Source of the DNA: Macrosoma leucophasiata
Taxonomy: Eukaryota > Arthropoda > Insecta > Lepidoptera > Hedylidae
Direction of reading: 5' to 3'
Assembly: GCA_036365455.1 (NCBI GenBank)
Contig: JAWQUS010000023.1
Coordinates: forward strand, 2,294,001 to 2,358,000
Length of the DNA stretch: 64,000 nt
Shown: in pieces, positions 1 through 9,811 of the stretch
How positions within the stretch are numbered: position 1 is the first letter of the stretch
Layout of the letters: each line of letters begins with the position of its first letter
The notes under the pieces: generated by a model
What the model was told of the DNA's origin: nothing
Databases searched by the model: none
What the model saw: the letters and a program-made list of their open reading frames with translations, nothing else
Program-made: the position numbers and the translations under genes

Positions 1-1
1 A

Positions 2-565
2 CAACCAGCTATACTACCTTACGTTAAGGGTGTCACAGATAAAATCAGCAACATTTTAAAAAAGAATTCCATTAAAACAGTTTTCAAACCATATAAAAAG
101 ATTCATCAGTATTTAAGACCCATTAAAAGTAATATTCCATTACAAAATTCTGGCATTTATAAATTAGATTGTGATTGTGGACTCTCATATATTGGTCAAA
201 CGAAGAGAGCTGTATCCACCCGCGTTAAAGAGCACATTGCTGATATCAAAAACCGAAGAACAGGGAGGTCTGCAGTCTGTGAACACATAGCGCATAAGCC
301 GAACCATTACATCCGGTTTGATAAAATTCAAATACTCTCTAGAGAACACAAACCCATTCCACGAATGGTACGCGAGGCTTTTGAAATTTAAATTCACCCA
401 AATTTCAATAGAGAAGATGGGTGGCGATTATCAACATCATGGGATCCCATACTTAGCAAGATTAAATCCCAGCCGCAGCAGTCTGCAAGACCTCAAGATA
501 CCATAAGTAATTATTGTGTTAATCCTGAACGCTACGCAAGGCGTTTACGAAATCGATGGAGGTAG
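2..565 (+). pseudogene. Penelope-like retroelement, C-terminal GIY-YIG endonuclease region (broken)
   Basis: Frame 2 is open from the window edge to a TAA at 389-391, then continues in the same frame to a TAG at 563-565. The protein contains [17 protein letters not shown], which holds the GIY and YIG halves of the GIY-YIG nuclease and a Cys-rich insert, followed by a conserved R (STRVKEHI) and histidines ([14 protein letters not shown]). This layout is known from the C-terminal endonuclease of Penelope-like elements, which nicks target DNA for reverse transcription. The reverse transcriptase part would lie left of base 1. The in-frame stop makes this copy defective. A host GIY-YIG protein is unlikely because the same 3' tail recurs elsewhere in the window. 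Confidence 0.85.
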
Positions 566-770
566 CTACATATAATTTTTTCAAACTTCTGTGAGACAAA
601 TGTCACCTCAGTCTGCCCGGGACCACGGAAGCTGAAAAGCGACCGAAACGTCGGGTTGATTTTAAAAATAATTTTAGTTTAATATACGCGAGATAAATCC
701 GTAAAAATAGTTTTATTTCAATGAGTGTAGCTCGCGAAAACCTAAGAACATATCAAACTAAAATGAAATC
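566..770 (+). repeat. Penelope-like element 3' tail
   Basis: Directly follows the endonuclease remnant. It contains the motif CCGAAACGTCGG at about 640-655, found again inverted at 23792-23805. It ends with an AGCTCGCGAAAACCTAAGAAC-type stretch that also occurs at 2972-2985 (inverted) and 23958-23982. The shared tail ties the three places to one family. Confidence 0.7.
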
Positions 771-1401
771 AGAATATGTTTCCAACGCGGCACATTCACA
801 AAAGCTCGTCTCTATATATCTAAAAACTAATTTCATTTTCATTTATTTTATGTCGGAACAGTATTAAGCGTCGAATACTGCACCAGTAGACACAGCCTGG
901 TGATATGAATAGCCGCCGCTATATCATATTTGTTTAGAACGTTTTAATACAATATCGGATAGAGAATAAAATGAGTTTTATAGATGGAAAATTAGTTCTT
1001 CTTCCATTAAATTTAATGGCATTCAGTTAAGGTGGAAAAGTAAATAAGATAAAGTGGAAGAGTAAGTAACGAGTTAGTAAGTTGGGTAAGTAAATAAGTA
1101 AGTGGAATCGTTGCATCTTATCTTTACTTTCGCTATAAATGTTATCGTTCCTCTATTTGAAATTTTAATATACAATCTATAAATGACATATCTGAACAAA
1201 GCAGCCAATTGAGGTTTAGGTAGGTTTAGAGGTAGGTGTCAAATTTTAATGTCGGTTTAAGTACCAAAAATATTTCTAGTATTTCTTCCTTCTATTCCCA
1301 TAAAGAAGTTTTTCAGTACATATCTTTTTCAAAATTTTAGGCACAGTAGTATCGAAAATAAGGGTGAACCATATTTGTTTTTTCTTTACTGACTTCTTAA
1401 C
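771..1401. other. Unassigned AT-rich DNA
   Basis: No convincing coding sequence or repeat match within the window. A short run of degenerate AAGTAAGT steps lies near 1037-1100. Presumed intergenic or intronic to dpr. Confidence 0.5.
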
Positions 1402-1410
1402 TTTTTATTT

Positions 1411-1442
<32 letters not shown>

Positions 1443-1555
1443 ACTTTAATGCACACATTATAAAAATGAAGTACATAAGGTGGACTTAATGCCTTTAGGC
1501 ATTATCTGCCAGTCAACCTTAAGGTTGTACAAGAAAAACCACGAGATGTTGCAGA
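1402..1555 (-). repeat. LINE 3' tail with ATTT microsatellite
   Basis: A (TTTA/ATTT)n run at about 1407-1440 is followed by GC-richer sequence. Read on the minus strand it ends TGCATTAAAGTTTAAATAAATAAAT, the form of an insect LINE or SINE 3' end with an AAAT-repeat tail. No coding part is attached, so it is probably a 5'-truncated insertion. Confidence 0.5.
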
Positions 1556-2228
1556 AAAATAAAAGAACTATGAAATAAAAAAAACTACAATGACTAAAAC
1601 ACGAAGCAGATAATTACTTACGTAAATAACTAAAGATATATTAACTATTATATTATTTTTAATTGTAAAACAATATTTGAGGTCCTTTCAATATGACCTT
1701 TTGTATGTCATAAACTTATTCCAAATTGTTATTTTTAAAAGTTAAATTATCCCATAGTGCTCATTTTTAGATTACATATATTTTTCGTTACGCAAAGTTT
1801 TTTTTTTTTTGAGTTTTTTGGGTTGGTTGATCTACGTAATATATTATGTGTTTTAAATTTAAACTCAATCGACTCGGTACTTACAAAGAATCGGTTATGA
1901 TAGACAGAGAAGCAGACACGCGAGTGGTCTTATAAATATTCTGTTTTTTCCTTTTGGGGTACAGAACCCAGAAAGTTCAATTATTCAAAGCTAAAAACCA
2001 TAAACTTAACCTATCAATACTGCAATTCCATTATATTACTACGTTTTGTATATAAATAATATTATATAAAGACGCGAACCTTGCGATGCCCCTACGGGGT
2101 GTAACATATAATAGCTCCTAAGATTTATATTTAAGACCTCTATGTAACAAGCAAAAAAACTAAATAAATAAACCCACAAAATCAATGAAATAATACAATA
2201 AAATACAGTGACACAATTCATATCTCAC
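1556..2228. other. Unassigned DNA downstream of dpr exon 3
   Basis: Nothing recognisable on either strand. The next dpr exon, expected to carry the second Ig cysteine (DSGxYxCQ), was not found here, so this is taken as intron sequence. Confidence 0.5.
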
Positions 2229-2345
2229 CTTCAGTATCCAGTCCTCCGTGTGAGGGTTGTGGACGCTGATGAACCTCTGATCGGAGGTGTACGTCATCCT
2301 CCCGGAGGTCAGCAAGTGTATGTCGCGGTGCCTGATCCATGACAC
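2229..2345 (-). CDS. dpr: dpr-family gene, exon 3 in window (second half of Ig domain 1)
   Basis: Minus-strand exon of 117 nt (39 codons, phase 0 at both ends). It has a clean acceptor (GTGTTTCCAG before GTG TCA TGG) and a GTGAGA donor after CTG AAG. It encodes VSWIRHRDIHLLTSG then MTYTSDQRF and HTEDWILK. These are hallmark blocks of Dpr proteins, neuronal Ig-superfamily surface receptors that bind DIP partners in synaptic matching. The Trp of VSWIR is the Ig core tryptophan. The TYTSDQRF/EDW pattern resembles the Dpr8/9/21 group. The second core cysteine is not in this exon, so the gene continues left of the window. GC content is well above the flanks. The exon joins in frame to 7374-7558. 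Confidence 0.9.
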
Positions 2346-2477
2346 CTGGAAACACGGCGATCGGTTAGATATTTTTTTTATATTTACGGACAAACATTCA
2401 TTTTTTTCTTTTCGCCATACCACAGACGACTGAATTTAGAAATAAATAAAAAATGGGAACAAAATATATAATACTAC

Positions 2478-2628
2478 CTATTTCCCGCGGCTTCGCCCGC
2501 GTGGATGTCGTTTTCTAAATAACTAAGTAGCCTATGTTCTTTCTCAAAGTCAGCTCTCAAAGCGGTCCAGTCGTTTGGACGTGAAAAGGTAACAGACAGA
2601 CAGACAGTTTATAATATTAGTAAGGATT
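2478..2628 (+). repeat. Rpt-2 copy
   Basis: Begins TTTCCCGCGGCTTCGCCCGCGTGG and ends CAGACAGACAGTTTATAATATTAGTAAGGAT. The same two ends bound copies at 21.8, 53.1 and 59.2 kb. No coding capacity. This kind of repeat is very common in lepidopteran genomes. Confidence 0.75.
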
Positions 2629-2952
2629 TAATATTTTTTCTAACCTACTCCCTCAAGATAACCAATTTAGCTGCTTTACCACAATGCTACCGAAGTCTCA
2701 AATCCGGGCATCGAACATCTTTCTCTTTTAGATTTAACCGATTTTTGGTATCTGTGAACTTCGTCCATTGATAACTATTGATTAGCTATATTAGCTATAC
2801 AACCGATTATATTATTATAGACTGCAGGTTATACAATATCATTAAGATGTCGCTAAAGCCTTACCTTACTCATAAAAGTACGTATATTTGCTAAAATATT
2901 GCTTATCTATGGTTTATCTTACGAAATTGACAATACAATTACTCAGACAGAC
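2629..2952. other. Unassigned DNA
   Basis: No feature seen. AT-rich intron sequence between dpr exons 2 and 3. Confidence 0.4.
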
Positions 2953-2965
2953 TGAACTAAAACGT

Positions 2966-3091
2966 TTTCATAGGTTTTCGCGAGCTTCATACATTGTAGA
3001 AATTAAAGTTGCGGATTTTCACTCTCAAACTTCTTATGTAAGAAGTTTGGGAGTGTTGTATACGCGAGAAAATCCGCAAGTTTAATTTCTA
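2966..3091 (-). repeat. Penelope-like tail fragment forming an inverted repeat
   Basis: Two arms face each other: GTAGAAATTAAA plus GCGGATTTTC on the left, and GAAAATCCGC plus TTTAATTTCTAC on the right. A central palindrome around CTTCTTATGTAAGAAG lies between them. The left end matches the Penelope-type tail (TTTTCGCGAGCTTCATACA). The 13-bp TGAACTAAAACGT at 2953-2965 recurs at 3420-3432. It reads as the target-site duplication of the original insertion, later split by SINE-A. Confidence 0.7.
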
Positions 3092-3406
3092 CGTAACTTC
3101 ACGCCTGTAATCCCCGAAGGGGTAGGCAGAGGTAAATGCATGCATTTAATCATACATTCAAACACCCACGACTCGCCGGTTACGTTTTATCCCATGCAAC
3201 AGGTGGCGAACCTGTTGCCATCTCCGGGCACATAACCAAACTCCGGGGTACTGGGAAACTTCCAGAAAATGGAAAAATCCAAATAGAAGCAGAGATAAAG
3301 GATTTTAGACCGTTATCTCTAATATCCCCCGACCCGGGAATCGAACCCAGGACCTCCAGCGTAATAGTAGTGGCCTGCTACCACTACGCTACTGAGGCAG
3401 TTATAA
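3092..3406 (-). repeat. SINE-A copy (tRNA-derived), near full length
   Basis: On the minus strand it starts with an internal Pol III promoter: A box TAGCGTAGTGG near 3390 and B box GGTTCGATTCC near 3345. It runs through a ~200-bp body and ends CTACCCCTTCGGGGATTACAGGCGTGAAG at the low-coordinate side. It is flanked by the 10-bp direct repeat TTAATTTCTA (3082-3091 and 3407-3416). It sits inside the Penelope fragment and is therefore younger than it. Confidence 0.88.
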
Positions 3407-3432
3407 TTAATTTCTAAAATGAACTAAAACGT

Positions 3433-4168
3433 GTCTCATGAGCGTCAATAATGATTACACATCAAATATACATTACGCAATTTTATACGAAATCATAGCA
3501 CTGGAGATGTTTAATTTTATTTTTTTGTTCCGGAATACTTTTTTTATTTCTTTTAAAAACAATCTTACAAATTACAAACTTAAAAAATATCTTTGGTTAT
3601 TCAGTTTATTCAATAGTAAAATTTCCAGAACGTTCTCGGATAACTTTGTTTTAAGAAATTTAATAAATTATCGTTTCAAACATTCGTAGAAATCGAATCA
3701 TAATCAATCAATTTGCACAATCACACGAGAGGCACATTTAAAAATATTGTTGTACTACAAAGTTTCAGACAGAATTACAATTATTCGCGTTCATTCAAAA
3801 TTCAGTAGTCGCAACGTCTTTATCTTATCTTCTTATAAGTTCTGCAACAAGGCGTTGACTCATCGTCCATTGACCTGTCTAGATTATACATGTCTCGTCT
3901 TTATGTCTTGTACTTAACACCTTTTTAGAATTTATTTACTTAAATCGAGAGTTATAACTAGGGATACGTAGCAATTATGTTGATAAACAAGTTTGGATTA
4001 ATAACATTAACATCAGAGGTCAAAATGCTGATGATAGGAGGCAAAATTGAATGTCCAAAAAGTCAAAAGACATTTTTTGTGGAGAATCACCGTTACCATT
4101 TAAGGGATACAAAAAAATAGACTACAACCGATTCTCATACCTTCCAAATATTGGCCTTAATTTTTTCA
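3433..4168. other. Unassigned AT-rich DNA
   Basis: Low-complexity AT sequence. An open frame of 83 codons at 3438-3689 has no recognisable motif and AT-driven composition, so it is not called a gene. Confidence 0.5.
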
Positions 4169-4465
4169 CTGGTGGTAGAGCTCCAGTGACGGAGCTCGCG
4201 GGCGTAGGCACCACCGCATTACCTAATATACTTGCCGCTAAATGGTAGTGTTCAGCACTATCGTGTTCCGGTCAGGTGGTCATGTACGGCCCTGTAATTT
4301 CCGGCACAGAGGCATAACACCTTAGGCCTCAAGAGTGGCAACGCATCTGCATTTTGACCTTGGTCTTTGTGTGGGTGTCTATAGGCTGCAGTCATCACTT
4401 AACATCAATGTGAACTGCATGCTTGTTTGCCACTGCCATAACATAAAAAAAAATAAAAAATAAAA
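4169..4465 (+). repeat. Rpt-1 copy, full length with A-rich tail
   Basis: Starts CTGGTGGTAGAGCTC, with a 5' hairpin GAGCTCC-AGTGAC-GGAGCTC, and ends GCCATAACATAAAAAAAAATAAA. The A tail sets the orientation. No open reading frame. Copies at 39.9 and 61.0 kb begin at the same base. Confidence 0.85.
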
Positions 4466-4553
4466 TATACATATAAAATTTCATAATGATCGGTACAGCC
4501 GTGTTGAAGGAGTATTGTTACAAATACTGTGACACGAGAATCTTATATATTTA

Positions 4554-4706
4554 CCCCCTTATTCATAAACGTACATTAGATACGTTTTAGCTAAAGAAAG
4601 CTTTTCCCTTTGTCAGTTGCATTGTTAAATGTGCAGGATAGAAAAATACAAAACAGAGATTAGCAACACTTTAGCTAAAATACGTTTATGATTATGAATA
4701 AGGGGG
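4554..4706. mobile_element. MITE with CCCCCTTATTCATAAACG terminal inverted repeats
   Basis: Ends are CCCCCTTATTCATAAACGTA and its near complement (TACGTTTATG...AATAAGGGGG). The flanks are TTA on both sides. Internal second-order repeats TAGCTAAA occur near both ends. Related copies lie at 28867-29003 and 57041-57192. There is no transposase, so it was mobilised in trans by an unidentified DNA transposon. Confidence 0.8.
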
Positions 4707-5036
4707 TTAATGTATAATACCTATATAATATTGTTACTTATGTCCAGCGACATGTCTTACTCTGTTAAACTTATTATCATTATGTTAACCTAATGACTGT
4801 TGGATAAAATTTCCCTCCAAAGATATTCATAATAAGATTCAGTGATTGTTGGAGACTTTGCCAACTCTTCAATAAAAACTCCGAATTCGTTGGAGCATGT
4901 TCAAGCATAGCGCCTGCTCGATTTAATTAGCAACGATATGTCGCACAGTGATCACCCACTCGTTGCGTGGTTCCACTCTAAAACTATTGTCTAAAGTAAA
5001 ATTAAAAAGACTGCCAATAAAATAAATATTAATAAC

Positions 5037-5110
5037 TAGCTGACCCGGCAAATTTCGTATTGCCTCACAATGAAATAGTGTGTTATTAACACGGAATAGA
5101 TAAATAAAGA
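5037..5110 (+). repeat. Rpt-3 5' fragment
   Basis: GCTGACCCGGCAAATTTCG followed by TATTGCCTCACAATGAAATA matches the starts of copies at 8445 and 43765. Confidence 0.65.
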
Positions 5111-5861
5111 TGAAATGGTAATCTATGCCTGAACACAAACAGTTCGGCCGAACCATTCGTTCGCCGCTCGTAGTGTCGTGTAGACAGCTTAGAACAATAC
5201 ATCTCTGGGTAAAAATGCCGTTTTGTGTTATTTTGACACGTAAAATGAAAAGTAAGACCTCCAGTAAATCGAGGAGGTATCATTAAATATATTTAATACC
5301 ACTGTTACCCTAAAAACCCTTTAATAATTATAAAATTGAACTAAAACGAAAATCTTCACTAGTGTTGTGATATATACAATATCGATATTTTTTATGGTCC
5401 ATATCGATATTCGTATAGTTACATATGTAGATTTTTTTAAATATGACAGTGGTGGATGGAACATTAGCATCTGAAACACTAAACTGTGCCGAATCATTTT
5501 ATGCATCATTTGGAACATTCGGAATATTTGGACCTTTGCGTCAAAGATATGAAATACAGATCAACTGCTTAGTTCCGGGTGGTGTACCCGATGGTATGAA
5601 AGTGATATAAGTTAATGTGACAATGGTTCATTATACTTTTACACAATTTTTTAAAAGAACACTCAAAACCGATTACTCTTCGTACTTCATCGATCAGCAG
5701 CACCGCATTATATTAATATTTGTGTGGTTATATTAATATGTCTATAATTTACCTGCTGCTAAGTGGTAACGTACGGTGGTATAGCTTCAATGGTAGAGCT
5801 CGAAGGCACACAATTATCATGTGAGTAATATGGGTATGGGATGTCAGTTAACCTATAATGA
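5111..5861. other. Unassigned DNA with a short ATATCGAT palindromic patch
   Basis: About 5370-5420 contains ATATCGATATTTTTTATGGT and its partial complement, a short palindromic stretch. Nothing else is recognised. Confidence 0.4.
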
Positions 5862-6740
5862 TGGGTGTCTATTTTAGGGTTTTTTGGGGCGCTGATTACG
5901 AACGAGGCAACCGTTTTCGGATCCAAGATGGCGGACAGACTTTTTTTTATCATAATGTGATATGGGTATCAATTTCGAGGTTTCTTGGGGTGCTGATTAC
6001 GAAAATAGCATCCGTTTTCAGATCCAAGATGGCGGACAGACTTTCTTTTTATAATATTTATACCAATATCACATTTTGTAGAAAAAAGTCTATTTGCCAT
6101 CTTGGATCTGAAAACGGATGCCATTTTCGTAATCAGCACCCCAAGAAACCTCGAAATTGATACCCATATCATATTTTGAAAAAAAAGTCTGTCCGCCATC
6201 TTGGATCTGAAAACAGATGCCATTTTCGTAATCAGCACACCAAAAAACCCCGAAATTGATACCCATATCATATTTTAAAAGAGAAAGTCTGTCCGCCATC
6301 TTGGATCTGAAAACGGATGACATTTTCGTAATTAGCACCCCAAGAAACCTCGAAAGTGATACCCATATCACATTTTGAAAAAAGAAAGTTCTTTGCGGGG
6401 GCAATTATCATAAACTAGAGAAATAACACTACAAAGCAATATGGGCTCGGTCTAATAATAAAATACTCATCATCAACATCAACATTTCAGCCGATTTCCA
6501 TAGGTTTACAATATCTTGGATTCGAAAACAGACGCCATATTCGTAATCAGCACCCCAGAAAACCTTTAAATTGACACCCATATAACATTTAGGTTTCCGA
6601 CATCTTGTATCTGAAAATAGAAGTCATTTTCGTAATCAGCACTCCAAACAAACTCGAAATTGACTCCTCTAATACATTTTCAAAAAATAATTATGTCTGC
6701 CATCTTGGATTCGATAAAAGATGTCATATTCACCATTAAC
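5862..6740. repeat. Tandem array of ~100-bp units with an internal inversion
   Basis: The core GATCCAAGATGGCGGACAGAC appears in the + direction near 5919 and 6021. Its complement CCATCTTGGAT(C/T)(T/C)G appears near 6097, 6197, 6297, 6509 (degenerate), 6600 (degenerate) and 6700. Spacing is about 95-102 bp except for a gap at 6390-6490. Units also share GGGTATCAATTTCGAGG and GTGCTGATTACGAAAA. Two units therefore point one way and six the other, meeting near 6060. No function is visible. Confidence 0.85.
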
Positions 6741-7014
6741 TAAAAACACCTGTGAATGTGCGACCACCTGCGACAATATTAGCTTCTGAGCACGGTTTTC
6801 ACTTAACATCTCAATAGAGATCACATTCAATACTCTTAAATAAAATAAAAATAATTCATTAAAAATATTGTTTAATAAAAACACCAATTTAGATAATAAG
6901 ATAAAAAGTCGATAAAATATAAAGAACATCTCTTAAGCTGGGATACCAGTAAATATTTTTTTCCACGAAATAATTTGTGAAAAATTAGTATCAATATTGG
7001 ATGTTTTTTATATA

Positions 7015-7212
7015 TTAGGTTGGGGAAAAAGTTTCTTCGCATTTTTTAAGATAATTCAAAACATTTTTTAATATAGTTTATTTAAATTTAACTAAAGTAT
7101 GTATGTACCATTTTGTTCGATAACCTTTTGCCATCTTGTAGGTAGGGACATGATCCCATTGCTATAAAAATTTTGGGACTTCTCATCAAAATACCGCGAC
7201 AAGTGGATTTGG
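7015..7212 (-). pseudogene. Mariner transposon 3' end (C-terminal transposase remnant)
   Basis: The right terminal repeat reads TTAGGTTGGGGAAAAAGTTTC inside ATA/TA sequence, a typical mariner end. The minus strand just inside it encodes NGIMSLPTRWQKVIEQNGTYI. This matches the usual C-terminal block of mariner transposases (LPxRWQKVIxxNGxYI). The rest, including the catalytic DDD region and the other terminal repeat, is absent, so this is a dead fragment. Confidence 0.8.
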
Positions 7213-7218
7213 CAGTCC

Positions 7219-7345
7219 TCTCGTATGATTCTATCTCCGCACCGAGTCTAATATTTGTTTCGGGCCTGGGTGTTTGTGTATGTGCAACGGCACCCACGAC
7301 ACAGGCTTATACTTTGTCTAGGGCTATGAATGAAAGCGTATTTTT
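7219..7345 (+). repeat. SINE-B 3' fragment
   Basis: Matches the SINE-B body (ATATTTGTTTCGGGCCTGGG, GGCACCCACGACACAGGCTTATAC) and ends in GGGCTATGAATGAAAGCG. The tRNA-like head is missing. It ends about 28 bp from the dpr exon 2 splice donor. Confidence 0.75.
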
Positions 7346-7373
7346 TATAACTACATACACCTAAAACACTCAC

Positions 7374-7558
7374 TGTTCTGTTCCCAAGATCATGCACTCT
7401 GCAGTTCAGCTGTGCGGTCTTCCCAACCAGCGCTGTCACGTTTCTGGAGTAGGCCACGTCAAAGTGGGGCCCACGTTGCGTGAGGCCAAGGTCCACGTCT
7501 GTGTAGTCTAGCTCTGGCACCCCATCCGTGCCCAGGCCATTTGTGTTGTCTGTGCAGC
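7374..7558 (-). CDS. dpr: dpr-family gene, exon 2 in window (first half of Ig domain 1)
   Basis: Minus-strand exon of 185 nt, entered in phase 1 and left in phase 0. The acceptor is CTTTTCAACAG and the donor is GTGAGT after AAC AGA ACA. It encodes a 30-residue acidic linker, then GPHFD, NVTALVGKTAQLNCRV and LGNRT. In Dpr proteins this is the A-C strand part of Ig1, and LNCRV carries the first core cysteine. NVT and NRT are N-glycosylation sequons. The next exon (2229-2345) continues with VSWIR, exactly the order known in Dpr8/9/21-like proteins. The intron to it is 5,028 nt and holds Penelope, SINE, MITE and mariner remnants. Confidence 0.92.
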
Positions 7559-7721
7559 CTGTTGAAAAGAGAAAACTATAATTATCTTAGACAGTTATTG
7601 TAGATTATATAATTGCAGAAAACAATTAGACTTTCTCAAACGCTCTTACTCCCGAGGCACAATATCTGAAACTTATACTAGAAACTACGAGCTTATAACA
7701 CACCGCGGACAAAATTCCATA

Positions 7722-8073
7722 TAATGGCAACCCATTATACGTCCCACTGCTGGGCACTAGTCTCTCCCCTTTTTTGGGGGGAGGCCTGGAGCTTACTCCA
7801 CCACGCTGCTCCAATGCGGATTGGTGGAGGTGGGTGGGTTAGTGGCCAACCCGCTATCGGATGTTTTCAAACCGCCCATAAGGCCTCCGACAAGGTTTAA
7901 CGACTGCTATCCATCGATAGCAACCGGGACCGACGGCTTAATGTGCCCTCCGAAGCACGGAAACGCGCATTTAATTTGCCCCTAGCGGTCACCCATCACA
8001 CTACCCGACCGCGCCCGCAGTGCTTAACCGAGTAGAACACGATCTACACTAGCCGCTGGGCCATGCGCGCTTC
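7722..8073 (-). repeat. 5S-SINE, near full length
   Basis: On the minus strand it starts GAAGCGCGCATGGCCCAGCGG. It then has GGTTAAGCACTGCGGGCGCGG and GTGATGGGTGACCGC, close to the A and C boxes of the 5S rRNA internal promoter. The body runs to a tail AGCAGTGGGACGTATAATGG. Same family as 37.97-38.33 and 46.06-46.43 kb. Confidence 0.85.
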
Positions 8074-8444
8074 AGTTATCAATAAAGTAACATCAAAATG
8101 GGTTTGCAAATTAATACATGTCATGTATTTATCTGTCACTGGATAACCAAACGCGAAATACACATGTGAAGATAGGTTTTAGAAATAGCCCGAAAAGATA
8201 TTATAACTACAACCCAACTATTGCCATCCTAGTATTCTAGTAGAATACTACTTCACACGAAACATTAAAGTTTAATATTGAAGTTAATATTTCGCCCGGG
8301 CGTTATTTATAGACGAACGTACATCCTGAATTTTTATACAAACACGTCTAGCGTGTTAGCAAAAGCTACTAAAGTGGATAGAATAACGTGCTGTCATTTA
8401 TTTTAGCTGACGTTGTTGGAAGAGGAATAAATATTGAAAGACAA
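8074..8444. other. Unassigned intron DNA
   Basis: Nothing recognised between the 5S-SINE and Rpt-3. Confidence 0.4.
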
Positions 8445-8695
8445 GCTGACCCGGCAAACTTCGTATTGCCTCAGAATGAAATAATGTGTCAAAGGTTTGA
8501 TATATACGGACTACTTGTATGGGAAAATTAAATTGTGGTTTTTACTATTTCCTTTCAATTTCTTCATATTTTCTTACCTTTTAAAACTTCCCTGGACTTC
8601 TAAAAATCATTCAAAATCAAAATTAGCCAAATCGGTCCAGCCGTTCTCGAGTTTTAGCGAGACTAACGAACAGCAATTGATTTTTATAAATAGAT
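8445..8695 (+). repeat. Rpt-3 copy
   Basis: Starts AGCTGACCCGGCAAACTTCG and ends TTCTCGAGTTTTAGCGAGACTAACG. The reverse orientation occurs at 42.80-43.06 kb with high similarity, and at 30.5-31.1 kb. No coding capacity. Confidence 0.75.
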
Positions 8696-9117
8696 ATTGA
8701 GATACGCGTGTTGAGATATGGTGATGACGTGTGTTTGAAGTAACTATGTGGGTGAAGGCCATACAAATATTTGCTCAGATTTGCAATTCAAGGGGTCAAA
8801 AACCAGAGGACTAACAGGGTGAAATCAAACTTAAAAGTTTTGTCCAAAATGTTATTCTGGGACGGCAACTGTACTTGAGTTATGGCCACGATATCTCTTG
8901 AACCCTAGATTAAGAGATCTATAGGCAGTTTCAGATTACTGTGGTGAATTTAGTACTGCAAACTTCAATCTGGGCTAAGTTTAATTTATCACATAATGGC
9001 TCCATTTATAATTTACGATACAAATTTTAGTTCTTTACATAATACATTTACAGTACTTTACCATTGATATTGCACACCGAGCCTGCGAAAGTGTCGATCG
9101 CCTTGTTTCGCTTCGTA
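8696..9117. other. Unassigned intron DNA
   Basis: No feature supported. Confidence 0.4.
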
Positions 9118-9234
9118 GAGCGTTATCTCTGTTGCGCACTGCCTACGTAAGCACTGACAGTCCATTATTGGTCAGAACTTGATCAAAATGGTTGACAAAC
9201 GTCAAATAGGTACGGTGCGAAAGAGATAACGCTC
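9118..9234. mobile_element. Small MITE with GAGCGTTATCTCT terminal inverted repeats
   Basis: Ends GAGCGTTATCTCTGTTGCGCAC and GTGCGAAAGAGATAACGCTC are complementary, and the element is bounded by TA on both sides. Length is 117 bp. A related right half lies at 57.57-57.75 kb with similar right flanking sequence. The TA flank points to Tc1/mariner-type mobilisation. Confidence 0.75.
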
Positions 9235-9369
9235 TACAGACCCGAAATAAGCCGAAGTCTCCTTCCTAGGCTCGATGTACAATATTTATTGGTGAGCACT
9301 ATACTACCATACTAAGGCAATGCAATAAAATTTGAAGGGAAAATTGATGACATTTACCTCTGCCTATTG

Positions 9370-9690
9370 CGTCATAGAATAAAGGCGTAATATCTTAAGT
9401 ATTTTTGCAGCTGAAAGTTTATTTCACACGTATGTAGTTTTTTCAATAAAAATCGAAAAAAAACTCTTACACTCACAGCCCCACAGTAGGTATAAGCCTG
9501 TGTCGTTGGTGTCGTTGTACACATACAACACATACACAAACACCCAGACTCGAAACAAACATCTGTAGGCCATACAAATATTTGTCCCGGTGCGGGGATC
9601 GAACCCGCGACCCTTCGAATCAAACGGTCATCTCACACCGCTGGACTAACCGGGTCGTCAAAAGCCAGACTAACGGTATTTCTAATCAAC
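9370..9690. repeat. Partial 506-bp repeat unit split by SINE-B
   Basis: 9370-9460 (TTTTAAGTATT-like, GCTGAAAGTTTATTTCACACGT) and 9660-9690 (AAGCCAGACTAACGGTATTT) match neighbouring parts of the unit at 10760-10890. The SINE-B copy sits between them. Confidence 0.7.
9463..9656 (-). repeat. SINE-B copy, near full length
   Basis: On the minus strand: GACCCGGTTAGTCCAGCGG (A box), then GTCGCGGGTTCGATCCCCGC (B box), then the body ACAAATATTTGTATGGCCTAC and the tail GGGGCTGTGAGTGTAAGAG. A tRNA-like head followed by an unrelated body marks a SINE rather than a tRNA gene. Confidence 0.88.
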
Positions 9691-9811
9691 TAGCGGACCG
9701 CCCCGGCTTCACGTGGGTGCAATGTTACCTACCCTCTCCTATTCATCTTAGCGTGATGTTATATAATCTAAAGCCTTTCTCGATAAATGGGCTATCTAAC
9801 ACTTTAAAAAT

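Noticed and set aside
3136..3417. 93-codon ORF, repeated at 29744-30058 as 104 codons
   Set aside because: Both are frames through SINE-A copies, so their similarity reflects the repeat and not a protein.
5858..6404. Repeated 100-104-codon ORFs suggesting a repeat protein
   Set aside because: They occur on both strands across the ~100-bp tandem array because the unit happens to be partly open.
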